This document shows, in pieces, positions 37,157 through 46,244 of a stretch of 64,000 nucleotides of DNA (its first letter is position 1; every line of letters starts with the position of its first letter). The stretch is from Candidatus Companilactobacillus pullicola (GTDB taxonomy: Bacteria; Bacillota; Bacilli; Lactobacillales; Lactobacillaceae): NCBI GenBank assembly GCA_019116025.1, contig DXCM01000086.1:1-64000 (forward strand), given 5' to 3'. Position numbers and translations under genes: made by a program. Under the pieces are notes generated by a model. That model saw nothing but the letters and a program-made list of their open reading frames with translations. It had not been told where the DNA came from and searched no databases.

Positions 37157-38149
37157 ATGAAAAGAATTGACTGGATTGATTTTGGGAAAGGTTTGACGAT
37201 TTTCTTTGTGGTCGTAGCTCACTGCCTGAGTGATCTGTTAGAATCACACCACTTTGAAAATTATAATTTGATCTCACAATTTTTACTGGGAATTATTTTG
37301 ACCTTCGTCATGCCTTGTTTCTTTGCGCTATCAGGGTTCTTGTACCGTGCTCCTAAGTCAGGTGGTGAATATCTTAAAGGTATGGAAAGAAAATTCTATG
37401 GATTGATGATTCCATATGCAATTTTTTCCGTAATTTTTATTATGCTGCAACAATTTGATAGGAGTAATGTTAACAAGCTCTATACTTGGAGCAGTTTAGG
37501 TCAAATTTGGAATAAACCGATTGGTGAATTGTGGTTTTTGTACAGTCTGTTCTTCATTTTTCTAGTAGTTGGTTTAGTTGAGCTATTGCATATTCAATGG
37601 TACTGGCAATTACTTATTTACGGTGGCCTATTCATTCTTGTACAAGCAGTGCAACTGCCGTTTATGATTTCTGGAACCTTTGGTTGGCTACCTTGCTTCA
37701 TGATTGGAGTCATTTTAAAGAAACATCAAACTTTGTTGAAGAATAAACTACTATTTTTTAGTTCATTAGTTGGGATGTTGGTCAGTCTAATATTCCAATA
37801 CTTCTTAGTTAGTGATTGGTACAACACTGATGGGATGGTACCGGCAACTAGCATTTCTAAGCTATTAAGTATTTTCGTTTTCTTCTATCTTTTTAGTAAT
37901 CTACATTCAAACCGTTTGTATGAGTACTTCAGTAAATATGGTCAAGCTTCCATCGTAATTTACTTGGTTCATGTACCGATTAAGACATTATTGAAAGTAT
38001 TTCTCTTTAGAATTGGTTTATCAAATTACTTCTTAGTTGTGCTGGCTTTGATTGCTGGGACTTGGTTATTATCACTCTTCGTTTGCTTCTTGGTTAATAG
38101 AATTAAACTGATCAGATGGATCTTTTATCCACGATTATTAAGGAGTTAG
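37157..38149 (+). CDS. Membrane acyltransferase family 3
   Basis: A 330-aa integral membrane O-acyltransferase with about ten helices. The family N terminus RIDWIDFGKGLTIFFVVVAH is present with the active His, followed by FFALSGFLYRAP and GELWFLYSLFFIF. It probably acetylates the surface polymer or wall. GAGAGGA precedes ATG 37157; an in-frame GTG/TTG upstream lies in the terminator and is rejected. Confidence 0.87.
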   Translation: MKRIDWIDFGKGLTIFFVVVAHCLSDLLESHHFENYNLISQFLLGIILTFVMPCFFALSGFLYRAPKSGGEYLKGMERKFYGLMIPYAIFSVIFIMLQQFDRSNVNKLYTWSSLGQIWNKPIGELWFLYSLFFIFLVVGLVELLHIQWYWQLLIYGGLFILVQAVQLPFMISGTFGWLPCFMIGVILKKHQTLLKNKLLFFSSLVGMLVSLIFQYFLVSDWYNTDGMVPATSISKLLSIFVFFYLFSNLHSNRLYEYFSKYGQASIVIYLVHVPIKTLLKVFLFRIGLSNYFLVVLALIAGTWLLSLFVCFLVNRIKLIRWIFYPRLLRS

Positions 38150-38238
38150 ACGAAAAGTACAAAACGATTCTTATAAATAACCACATAAAAATTCATGGAC
38201 TATTATTACGGCAAAAGATACGGAAAAGGATGATAGTT

Positions 38239-40383
38239 ATGTTATTAAATAAGAAATGTGTATATTTAGGGGCAACACTATTTTCAGCAATGATTTTGAC
38301 ATCATTATCCAATCAAACCGTTAAAGCTGACGTTACAACTGACGGAAATACTAATGTGAGTGTTGAAAAGACGGTACAGCCAACTACTGCAGTTACTACA
38401 AAAACTTCAGATTCGACAACTCAGGCACCAACAAATAAGGCTGGTGTATCAAAAACGGTAACGGCTACGCAATCATCGACTGTTGATACAAAAACAGAAA
38501 CGGCACCAGCTACTGACGCACAAAAGGTAACTGCACCAGTCGACGATTCAGTGGCAAAAGCTACAGTTACTCAAGCCACCAAATCAGTGGTTAAAGCAAC
38601 GCCAACTGTAGTTAAGAAAATACAACCAATCACTGTAGTAGTGAACAAACCAAATTCGGCAGCTACAGTAATAGATTTCAAGGATCCGACATTATCATCA
38701 ATGGTCAAATGGTCGTTGGGTTTGACTGACAAAGACAAAGTAACCGTCGGAGAATTTCAAAAGTTTAATAATTCTGAATTTTTCCTAAATGAAACTGTTT
38801 ATGCTGGTGGCAGTAATCCTAATGTAACCGATCAAACGGACAAACCGATTGAAAATCTTAGTGGTTTGCAAGTATTGAAATATTTGCCTAAGAACACACA
38901 AGTATTTTTCCAAGTCAGATTAGCCTCTGATCCTAAGGCCAATCTTGATTTGTCGCCTTTGTATGGAATTCCTATCTACAACTTCACGTTAGATGGTAAT
39001 TATAGTGATGCCAAGGCTAAAGAAATTGATTTAAATCAATTGACTAAATTAGATATTTCTAAAGCTACAAATGTTGAATTGACTGGTGATACTTCTGTTT
39101 CCGCAAATTCAGGAATTACGCAACAACAATTGGAAAAGATTGCCCCATGGTTGGTCAAGTTTGCTAACAATGGTAGAACTTATAATGATATTGTTTTGAA
39201 TAATGGTTCGATCTCTGACTTTTCAGCTTTGAAGGGTATCAATCGAACAAATTCGGTAACTGTGTTCGTTAATCACAATAATGTGGCTAGTACTAAACCC
39301 GTATATGCTACCGCAAGTAAGGCAGATTTAACCTTTACTGCTTTACCATTTAAAGGAATTGATGGCGACGATTTGGCCTCGACTTATCACTACACAACAA
39401 CAGTTAAGAAACCTAGCGACGATGACCTGATTCATGTTAGTGGCGATACCTATAGAATTGCTGATCCGGATACTTCGGCTAAAAAACTGACTTATGGTAT
39501 TATTGGCGACTACATCAGCAGTAATGACGACTCAATGTTGGAGAAGAGTTATGGTAATTCAACCTTGGATTACTTTGGAATGTACTCACAACCTTTAGTT
39601 TGGAAGACAGTTGCTAAGCCAGTAGTAAAGCCAGCAGTAAAACCAGCAACTAAACCTGTAACGGGACCTACCATTGAACCGGTACAATCAAGCATAATTA
39701 GTAGTGGCAGTTCAAGTGGTTCTGTTGGTTCGGTTGATGTACCGGAGACATCTGGATCTACAGCTAATTCTTCGAATGCTATCTCAGTTTCTACATCAAG
39801 AGGTACGGTTAGAACAATAAACAGTTACACTAGGCTGTTTGATGCAAAAGGCAATGTTACTGCAATTGAATTAGGCCCTAATACTGGTTGGTCTTACAAC
39901 GGAATTGTTGATATTAATGGTAAAAAGTTTTATGAAGTGGGAACGAATGAATATTTGCCAGCTGACAGTGGAGTTACTTACACACCTATTAAGATTAGGA
40001 CAGTTATTTCGGCTCCTTCTTCAGTGGTTTTGTTCAACTCTAATGGAGACAGAGTAAGTAGAACATTGCCTGCACGTTCTCATTGGTTGACTGACAGTAG
40101 TGCCATTATCAATGGAGTGAAAATGTATCGGGTTGCTAGTGATGAATGGGTGGCTGCGGATTCTGTCAGCATATCTATTTCTTCTGGTGATAAGACATAT
40201 GCTACGTCTACAACTTTTCCTAAGGTATTTACAGGTAGGACTAAGACTCCTGTCTATTCTGCTAATGGTAAGTTATTGAATTATCAATTGTCGAGCGGAT
40301 CTTCTTGGAAGATTGATCGTAGAGTTATTATTGATGGGGTTACTTACTATCGTATTGCTACAGATGAATTTGTTCGGGCATAA
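38239..40383 (+). CDS. Secreted surface protein with three C-terminal SLAP-type repeats
   Basis: A 714-aa exported protein. The signal peptide (LLNKKCVYLGATLFSAMI...) is cut after TVKA. A Thr/Lys-rich region (about 30-145) precedes a central domain with leucine-rich-like segments (LQVLKYLPKNTQVF, LDLSPLYGIPIYNFTLDG). A Ser-rich linker leads to three copies (about 60 aa each) of a SLAP/surface-layer wall-binding unit, each with a W and a Y/DEW-like end (TNEYLPAD, SDEWVAAD, TDEFVRA). The frame is open further upstream, but AAAGGATG before ATG 38239 fits best. It is probably a non-covalently wall-bound adhesin. Confidence 0.8.
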   Translation: MLLNKKCVYLGATLFSAMILTSLSNQTVKADVTTDGNTNVSVEKTVQPTTAVTTKTSDSTTQAPTNKAGVSKTVTATQSSTVDTKTETAPATDAQKVTAPVDDSVAKATVTQATKSVVKATPTVVKKIQPITVVVNKPNSAATVIDFKDPTLSSMVKWSLGLTDKDKVTVGEFQKFNNSEFFLNETVYAGGSNPNVTDQTDKPIENLSGLQVLKYLPKNTQVFFQVRLASDPKANLDLSPLYGIPIYNFTLDGNYSDAKAKEIDLNQLTKLDISKATNVELTGDTSVSANSGITQQQLEKIAPWLVKFANNGRTYNDIVLNNGSISDFSALKGINRTNSVTVFVNHNNVASTKPVYATASKADLTFTALPFKGIDGDDLASTYHYTTTVKKPSDDDLIHVSGDTYRIADPDTSAKKLTYGIIGDYISSNDDSMLEKSYGNSTLDYFGMYSQPLVWKTVAKPVVKPAVKPATKPVTGPTIEPVQSSIISSGSSSGSVGSVDVPETSGSTANSSNAISVSTSRGTVRTINSYTRLFDAKGNVTAIELGPNTGWSYNGIVDINGKKFYEVGTNEYLPADSGVTYTPIKIRTVISAPSSVVLFNSNGDRVSRTLPARSHWLTDSSAIINGVKMYRVASDEWVAADSVSISISSGDKTYATSTTFPKVFTGRTKTPVYSANGKLLNYQLSSGSSWKIDRRVIIDGVTYYRIATDEFVRA

Positions 40384-40389
40384 AGTAAA

Positions 40390-40429
40390 GAAATCGTTAA
40401 GACTCGTTTGAGTTTTTAACGATTTTTAT
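40390..40429 (+). terminator. Intrinsic terminator after the SLAP-repeat gene
   Basis: AAATCGTTAA-ACTC pairs with GAGT-TTAACGATTT around GTTT, followed by T-rich sequence. Confidence 0.8.
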
Positions 40430-40536
40430 TTCCTATATTAAAGATATTTTCCCCTATGCCTCTAAACACCTTGCTAAATATGATAAAATTTATATAAGTG
40501 TCTAATGGCAGTTAGAAAATGTGGGGGAGAAACAAA

Positions 40537-41946
40537 ATGCACAGAAAACACAAAAGTCACACATTTCGTAATGTACTTTTATCTATTTTAGCTCTAGTTA
40601 TCTTCGGTACGGCGGCATTTGGGATGTCACACTACCGTAGTGTCAAAGCGGCGATTAACAGTTCTTTTGCACCGGCAAATGTGGATAAGTCACGTGATGT
40701 TAGTTCGATTTTGAAAAAGAAAACGCCAGTCTCAATTTTACTGATGGGAACGGATAACGGGGATTCTGGTCGTAACTACACTGGTCGTACAGATTCGATG
40801 ATGGTTGTCACGATTGATCCTAAAACTAAGAAGACTTCTATCACAAGTATTCCACGGGATATAGCAGTTGTAATTCCAGGTTACAAGGAGAAGTCACCAG
40901 CTAAGATCGATGCGGCTTATTCTTATGGGCAAGCGAAAACAGCTGTCTCGACTGTTTCAAAACTTTTGAATGTGCCAATTGATTTCTATGCTTTGATCAA
41001 CTTGGATGGCATGGAAGATGTGATTGATCAAGTTGGTGGTGTCGATGTCTACGAACAAGGTGAAAAGACGCATATGGATGGTGCTAAAGCCATTGATTAT
41101 GTCAACAACGCCAACAATGATTACGGTCGTCAGTTACGTCAATTCGATGTTCTGAGTGCTATTTTGCATAAAGGTGATTCAATTTCAACCTTGTTAAATC
41201 AAGATTTCTTCAACTCAATGGCTGATGAAACACAAACTGATTTAACTTTCGCTGATTTAAACGTTTTAGCCAAAAATTATTTTTACAATGGTGAAACGAA
41301 CCAAACTCATATGCAGGGAACACCAGCTAAGGTTGCTGGTCAGAGTATGAAAATTGTTAAGAATTCTGAGTTGCAACGGGTAACTAATTTTGTCCGTGAT
41401 AATATGGATTTGAAGCATGCCAAGACGGGTAAGATTTCTTATCAAAAAGGTGAGAAGATCACTGAACCTGCTAAAAAGAAAGCTAAGAAGAAGACAACTA
41501 AGAAGAGTAAGAAGAAGGATACAGCTAAGAAGGAAACAACCGATAACAGTGCTACTGATACCGATAATGGAACAGACAATAGTGCTGCATCCAATACAAC
41601 TGGTACCACGAGTTCAGCAACAGGTTCTTCTTCAACAGCGGGAGCCGGTTCGACTGCTAATAGTACTGGTACTTCATCTTACACAGGTAATTCTTCCGGC
41701 AGCACATCTTCTAACACCGGATCTTCATACAGTAGCGGAGCATCTGGTAACAGTGGAAGTTCAGCCAATGGTGGCTATTACGGTGGCGGTTCATCATCAA
41801 ATAGTAGTTCTGGTTCAAGTGCTGGCAGTGGCAGCAGTTCTTCCAGCAACAGTGGTGAATCATCATATGGTGGTGGCTCATCGTCTACCGACAGTTCTAG
41901 TAACGGTGTAACAAATGGTTATGAATCATCAGGTTATGGTGAATAA
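40537..41946 (+). CDS. LytR-CpsA-Psr family transferase with long Lys then Ser/Gly tail
   Basis: A 469-aa LCP protein. One N-terminal membrane helix precedes an intact LCP domain (GRTDSMM, IPRDIAV, DYGRQLRQFDVL), so it should ligate polymers to the wall. After about residue 310 comes a Lys-rich stretch (KKKAKKKTTKKSKKK) and a tail of about 135 residues almost wholly Ser, Gly, Thr, Asn and Ala with some Tyr. The tail could contact the wall or be O-glycosylated. The ATG at 40519 lacks a ribosome site; GGGGGAGA fits ATG 40537. Confidence 0.9.
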   Translation: MHRKHKSHTFRNVLLSILALVIFGTAAFGMSHYRSVKAAINSSFAPANVDKSRDVSSILKKKTPVSILLMGTDNGDSGRNYTGRTDSMMVVTIDPKTKKTSITSIPRDIAVVIPGYKEKSPAKIDAAYSYGQAKTAVSTVSKLLNVPIDFYALINLDGMEDVIDQVGGVDVYEQGEKTHMDGAKAIDYVNNANNDYGRQLRQFDVLSAILHKGDSISTLLNQDFFNSMADETQTDLTFADLNVLAKNYFYNGETNQTHMQGTPAKVAGQSMKIVKNSELQRVTNFVRDNMDLKHAKTGKISYQKGEKITEPAKKKAKKKTTKKSKKKDTAKKETTDNSATDTDNGTDNSAASNTTGTTSSATGSSSTAGAGSTANSTGTSSYTGNSSGSTSSNTGSSYSSGASGNSGSSANGGYYGGGSSSNSSSGSSAGSGSSSSSNSGESSYGGGSSSTDSSSNGVTNGYESSGYGE

Positions 41947-41957
41947 AGATTATATAT

Positions 41958-42014
41958 AAAAAAAGTTCTAGATTTTCAATTGCAAAAGCGATTGAGAAAA
42001 TCTAGAACTTTTTT
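41958..42014. terminator. Bidirectional terminator between LCP and AAA ATPase genes
   Basis: AAAAAGTTCTAGATTTTC pairs with GAAAATCTAGAACTTTTT; an inner short pairing extends it. T-runs on both strands. Confidence 0.85.
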
Positions 42015-42045
42015 ATCGTATTGAGCCCATGAGATAGATAGTTAA

Positions 42046-43251
42046 TTATCTTTTGAATTCCTTAATACTTTTAATGGTTGCTTTCTTTAGAGCCATATAA
42101 GCATCATATTCAGGAGCAGTTCCCGAAATTGCACTTGACATAAAGACGTCTGATCTTAAAACATCACTTCTAACTTTAGTACTTGAATAACGAGTTAACG
42201 ATATCTTATCGAATCTTCTCGCAATATAAATTTGATCGTTTCTATCAAGGTCATCTAAAAATTCAGAATAGTGTGTAGTGAATATTAATTTTGCATTATT
42301 TATATTAATAAATGGATCTTTAAAGTAATTTAAGAAGGTTCTGGCTATAGCATGATTAAAATGATTTTCAATTTCGTCGACAAATATTATTCCACCATCT
42401 TTTAGAGTTGATAAAATCTGTGTATATAATGAAATACCCTTTGTTGTCCCAGATGACAAATAAGAATTGATTACTGAGAAACTTCCATCAGCAATTTCTC
42501 TTTGACCTTTGAATTTTAATCTAAAGAGTACTTGATTAGTACCAGAACCTTCTATGGTTTCTTTCTTTAAATATTCAATTGAAGAATCCAAATAATTTAG
42601 AATTTCTGTGGGTACATTTCCCAAATTAGATACAAATCTATTAGAATTGGTAAAAATAGTATTATCTGTTATTCTTGGCGCCTGGTATTTATGACTGTTG
42701 ATCAATGACTTAAACAAAGAGTCATCAGGCGATAAAATGGACGAGACCTCAGGTCTTAAGTTATTTCTATCTAGCACAAGTTTTGATTTTTTGAAATTCA
42801 ATAAATCCTTTTTACTCTCAGATAGTAATGCTTTTTTCGTATAAATTTTTTCTTTGCTTATTACAAATTCTGGTTGTTCGTTGGTAATAACCTGAGAAAT
42901 GCTTAGTTCATCTTTAATCAAAATACCATCGGATCCATACAAAAAAACGTCGAAATCAACTGTAGAATTATCTAATAATACTTCAGTTAGCCCAGTTTCA
43001 CCAATCGATTTATTGTTAAATAACAAATATAAAATTCCCATTTCTAATTTCATAATCGTTGTTTTACCCGTAGCGTTTTTTCCTACAATTGTTGTTAAAT
43101 TGTTTGTGTAATTATTACCGTATAAATGATTAAGAGAATCAGCTTTGTCCTGAGCAACACGGCTTGAAGTTAATAGAGAGAAATCAATCTCTTCTTCAAA
43201 TAAAGGATAATTTCGTATTCTGATATCTAATAACCTTAGTCTATTTGTCAT
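42046..43251 (-). CDS. AAA family ATPase (AAA_15/AAA_21, defence-type)
   Basis: A 401-aa SMC/ABC-like ATPase. Walker A GKNATGKTT is at 57-65, followed by a long helical insertion, the signature-like LSSGTTKG, Walker B GGIIFVDEIENH and a TTHYSEFLDDL switch segment. Such stand-alone ATPases resemble AbiL/RloA/OLD-type proteins found in abortive-infection or restriction loci. No TOPRIM or nuclease domain follows the ATPase, so an effector would have to be supplied elsewhere. The gene has its own unit, divergent from an AbrB-like gene. Confidence 0.8.
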   Translation of the reverse strand: MTNRLRLLDIRIRNYPLFEEEIDFSLLTSSRVAQDKADSLNHLYGNNYTNNLTTIVGKNATGKTTIMKLEMGILYLLFNNKSIGETGLTEVLLDNSTVDFDVFLYGSDGILIKDELSISQVITNEQPEFVISKEKIYTKKALLSESKKDLLNFKKSKLVLDRNNLRPEVSSILSPDDSLFKSLINSHKYQAPRITDNTIFTNSNRFVSNLGNVPTEILNYLDSSIEYLKKETIEGSGTNQVLFRLKFKGQREIADGSFSVINSYLSSGTTKGISLYTQILSTLKDGGIIFVDEIENHFNHAIARTFLNYFKDPFININNAKLIFTTHYSEFLDDLDRNDQIYIARRFDKISLTRYSSTKVRSDVLRSDVFMSSAISGTAPEYDAYMALKKATIKSIKEFKR

Positions 43252-43464
43252 TTTAATATTCCTTTTTGCTATTTAAAACACAATTTTTAATTATATAGTT
43301 ATTTTTCAATGATATTCTATCAGTTTTAAGTGCTTTTATCCAGAAAATGTGTTTGAAGCAGAATGACTATTTAGACAAATTTTTTTCAAGTCATAATTCT
43401 ATAATATCTGTAGTACCAATGATAGTGTAAGATATAATATTTTGAAGAGAGGAAAGTAACAATT

Positions 43465-43701
43465 ATGACTAATGATAGAACTGTAAAAATAAGAAAATCT
43501 GGGCATTCAACGGTTTTAACTGTTCCTTCTTACATAAAACCTCAAGCAGACATTTATAACGTTCATCAGGGAAGTAACGGTGAAATCATTTATGTTCCAA
43601 AACATTTGAACCCATTTAAAGATAAAAGGGTGATAAAAAAATATCGTAATTCTTTTCAAAAAGAAGAAATGGGCAAGTATCTTTTTGGAAGTGAATCATA
43701 G
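43465..43701 (+). CDS. AbrB/MazE-like antitoxin domain protein
   Basis: A 78-aa protein whose N terminus (VKIRKSGHSTVLTVPSYI) is a SpoVT/AbrB-type swapped-hairpin DNA-binding element as in MazE/PemI antitoxins. GAGAGGAAAG precedes the ATG and TATAAT lies at 43433. A MazF/PemK toxin would normally follow, but only a terminator and the ArsR gene lie downstream, so it is an orphan. Its divergent neighbour is the AAA ATPase. Confidence 0.7.
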   Translation: MTNDRTVKIRKSGHSTVLTVPSYIKPQADIYNVHQGSNGEIIYVPKHLNPFKDKRVIKKYRNSFQKEEMGKYLFGSES

Positions 43702-43737
43702 TAGCTGCATTCTCAATAGTCATTATCGTAGAAAATC

Positions 43738-43786
43738 AAAAATTCCACCAAAATAACCAATTAAGTTATTCAGTGGAATTTTTTTG
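43738..43786. terminator. Bidirectional terminator between convergent genes
   Basis: AAATTCCAC and GTGGAATTT with inner AATAAC/GTTATT form a long hairpin; T-runs on both strands. Confidence 0.8.
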
Positions 43787-43788
43787 CA

Positions 43789-44148
43789 TTAAAAATCATT
43801 ATCGTCCTCAATAATATGTTCCTTAGTCTGTTTGAAGATCGTAATAATATGTTGGTCGCTCAAACGGTAGTGGATATTTCTACCACGTCTGGCATTTGAG
43901 ACCAAATTTAATTGCTTTAAAATGCTGAGCTGGTGGGAGATGGAGGACTGGCTCATGTCCAATGTATCCGCAATCTCACCAACACTTAGTGGTGTTTCGG
44001 CCAAAGCTAGGATGATCTTGACCCTGGTCATATCGCCGAAAGCCTTGAAGATGTTGACCATAGCTTCCAAGTCGGTATCATCGGGTAAATTCTGCTTCAA
44101 ACTGTGAAGCGCTTGTTGGTGCTTGACCTCAAAATTTTGTTCTGACAT
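43789..44148 (-). CDS. ArsR-family metal-sensing repressor (CzrA/CadC type)
   Basis: A 119-aa winged-helix protein: FKAFGDMTRVKIILALAETP, LSVGEIADTLDMSQSSISHQ (recognition helix) and LVSNARRGRNIHYRLSD (wing), then a C-terminal helix with DQHIITIFKQTKEHI whose Asp/His spacing fits the alpha-5 zinc site of CzrA. It is divergent from a P1B ATPase with an operator between them, the standard arrangement for metal-induced efflux. Confidence 0.9.
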   Translation of the reverse strand: MSEQNFEVKHQQALHSLKQNLPDDTDLEAMVNIFKAFGDMTRVKIILALAETPLSVGEIADTLDMSQSSISHQLSILKQLNLVSNARRGRNIHYRLSDQHIITIFKQTKEHIIEDDNDF

Positions 44149-44174
44149 TTTTCGTTCCTCTTATCAAAATTGGG

Positions 44175-44204
44175 TTGCAAACTGTTACCTCATTATATTA
44201 TAAT
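44175..44204 (+). promoter_or_regulatory. Promoter of the metal ATPase gene
   Basis: TTGCAA (44175-44180) and TATAAT (44199-44204) are 18 bp apart. Confidence 0.65.
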
Positions 44205-44206
44205 TC

Positions 44207-44230
44207 ATATATGAATGAATGCTCATATAT
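44207..44230. promoter_or_regulatory. ArsR/CzrA-type operator
   Basis: ATATATGA-N8-TCATATAT is a perfect 8-bp inverted repeat covering the start point just after the -10 box. Size and sequence fit SmtB/ArsR operators. Confidence 0.7.
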
Positions 44231-44269
44231 TCAGATGAACATGTAAACCTTTTCAAGGAGGACAACGTT

Positions 44270-46183
44270 ATGAAATTATATAATGTCCAAACTGATTACA
44301 AAGTTAAAAAGAAAGCTAAACAAATAAAAAGTGAAATGAGTTCGGAAACGAAACTGACGATTACGCGACTTTTAGTTGCCTTCATTTTATTGATAGTCGG
44401 GTCCAGTTCCTTTGTTCCGGAACCTTTTAATATTGTCTTACTAGTCAGTGCCTATTTAGTAATAGGAGCACGGATCGTTTGGCAAGCTATCAAGAATATT
44501 TTTCACGGAGAGATCTTCGATGAAAACTTCTTGATGAGTATTGCGACAATTGGGGCAATTATCCTCAAACAATATCCCGAAGCCATTGCGGTTATGTTGT
44601 TCTATGAGTTGGGTAATGTCTTTGAAGATATTGCCGTCAACAAGTCGAAACGTTCCATTTCTGCACTTCTAGAAGTGAAACCAGCCTATGCAACTTTGAT
44701 TACCGGTCGTCAAAATAAAGTAGTCGATCCTAATCTAGTTCAAATTGGTGAAACGATTTTGGTTAAACCGGGTGAGAAGATTCCACTAGATGGAACGGTT
44801 ATTCTTGGTAGTTCAGCGGTTGATACATCAGCTCTAACTGGTGAATCAATGCCGCAATCGATCAAGGTGGGTGACACTGCTTTGAGCGGTTCAATCAATC
44901 AAACGGGAACACTACAGATCAAGGTGACCAAGCTTTACAATGATTCAACCGTAGCCAAGATTTTGGATTTAGTTGAGAATGCCAGCAATAAAAAGGCCGA
45001 TACAGAAAAATTTATCACTAAGTTTGCTAAAATTTATACACCAATCGTCGTTTTTCTAGCGGTAGCCTTGGCAATAGTGCCATCATTAGTGACGAGTGAT
45101 TGGAATACTTGGATCTACCGAGCATTAATTTTTCTAGTAATTTCTTGTCCTTGTGCCTTAGTTATTTCAGTCCCATTGAGTTTCTTCGGCGGTATCGGTG
45201 CTGCCTCCAAACAGGGAATTCTCGTTAAGGGTAGTAACTACTTAGAAGCCTTGAATGACGTGGATACGGTGGCTTTTGATAAAACGGGAACGCTGACAAA
45301 AGGGCAATTCTCAGTTGTGCAAGTCAATCCGGTCAATATTTCAGAACAAAAATTATTACAGATGGCAGCCAGTGTTGAGAAGAACTCGACCCATCCCATC
45401 GCCAAATCAATTTTGCAAGCCTACAAGGGAGACTTGATCCCGATTGTTAAAGCTGACGAACAGGCTGGTCACGGATTAAGCGCTGAAGTCGACGGTCAAA
45501 CAGTTATCGTGGGTAACGCCAAAGCCCTCAAACAAGCTGGTATCACTTTCACTGAAACAGATGCCGTCGGTACGATCGTTTATGTCGCAGTCGATAACCA
45601 GTTCTGGGGCGACATTGTGATTGCGGATGTACCAAAGAATGACGCCCAAAAGGCAATTGAATTGTTGAACAACCGTGGCATTCACAAGAACGTCATGTTG
45701 ACAGGCGACAATCAAACTGTTGGTCAAGCAATGGCTAAGAAGTTGCAGATGAGTGCTGTTTACACGAACCTTTTGCCAGAAAATAAAGTTGAGATCATCA
45801 ATGATTTATTGAAAGTATCACATAAGAATAACAAGAAAGTTGCCTTTGTTGGTGACGGAATCAACGACACTCCCGTTTTAGCGACGGCGGATATCGGATT
45901 TGCGATGGGTGGTTTGGGTTCAGATGCAGCCGTTGAAGCAGCTGATATTGTCATCATGGGCGACGAACCATCAAAAGTTTCCGAAGCCATGAAGATAGCT
46001 AAAAAGACCCGTCGCATCGTAGTTGAGAATATCTCCTTTGCCTTGATCATCAAGATTTTGTTCCTATTATTAGGAGCACTAGGAATGGTCAATATGTGGC
46101 AAGCTGTTTTCGCCGACGTTGGTGTAACAATCATTGCCGTACTAAATGCGATCCGTTTGCAATTCATTAATTTTGATAACTAA
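44270..46183 (+). CDS. Heavy-metal-translocating P1B-type ATPase (Cd/Zn/Co efflux)
   Basis: A 637-aa pump with no N-terminal metal-binding domain. Eight membrane helices are expected. The metal-site motif SCPCALVIS, phosphorylation site DKTGTLTKG, STHPIAKS (HP locus) and GDGINDTPVL hinge are all present. AAGGAGG lies 8 nt before ATG 44270; the frame is open upstream but runs through the operator. Divergent ArsR control indicates export of zinc, cadmium or cobalt rather than copper (CPC plus ArsR/CzrA partner). Confidence 0.9.
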   Translation: MKLYNVQTDYKVKKKAKQIKSEMSSETKLTITRLLVAFILLIVGSSSFVPEPFNIVLLVSAYLVIGARIVWQAIKNIFHGEIFDENFLMSIATIGAIILKQYPEAIAVMLFYELGNVFEDIAVNKSKRSISALLEVKPAYATLITGRQNKVVDPNLVQIGETILVKPGEKIPLDGTVILGSSAVDTSALTGESMPQSIKVGDTALSGSINQTGTLQIKVTKLYNDSTVAKILDLVENASNKKADTEKFITKFAKIYTPIVVFLAVALAIVPSLVTSDWNTWIYRALIFLVISCPCALVISVPLSFFGGIGAASKQGILVKGSNYLEALNDVDTVAFDKTGTLTKGQFSVVQVNPVNISEQKLLQMAASVEKNSTHPIAKSILQAYKGDLIPIVKADEQAGHGLSAEVDGQTVIVGNAKALKQAGITFTETDAVGTIVYVAVDNQFWGDIVIADVPKNDAQKAIELLNNRGIHKNVMLTGDNQTVGQAMAKKLQMSAVYTNLLPENKVEIINDLLKVSHKNNKKVAFVGDGINDTPVLATADIGFAMGGLGSDAAVEAADIVIMGDEPSKVSEAMKIAKKTRRIVVENISFALIIKILFLLLGALGMVNMWQAVFADVGVTIIAVLNAIRLQFINFDN

Positions 46184-46204
46184 GATTGTGAGTTATAAGA
46201 ACAA

Positions 46205-46232
46205 AAAAAGAGACCAGGAATGGTCTCTTTTC
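46205..46232. terminator. Bidirectional terminator
   Basis: AAAAGAGACCA-GGAA-TGGTCTCTTTT, perfect stem; T-runs on both strands. It serves the ATPase gene and the WxL gene on the other strand. Confidence 0.85.
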
Positions 46233-46244
46233 TTTATCTAAAAT

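Noticed and set aside
41417-41911. 164-codon alternative frame in the Ser/Gly tail of the LCP gene
   Set aside because: Val/Leu/Arg/His-rich product is the expected shift of Ser/Gly codon repeats; no start signals.
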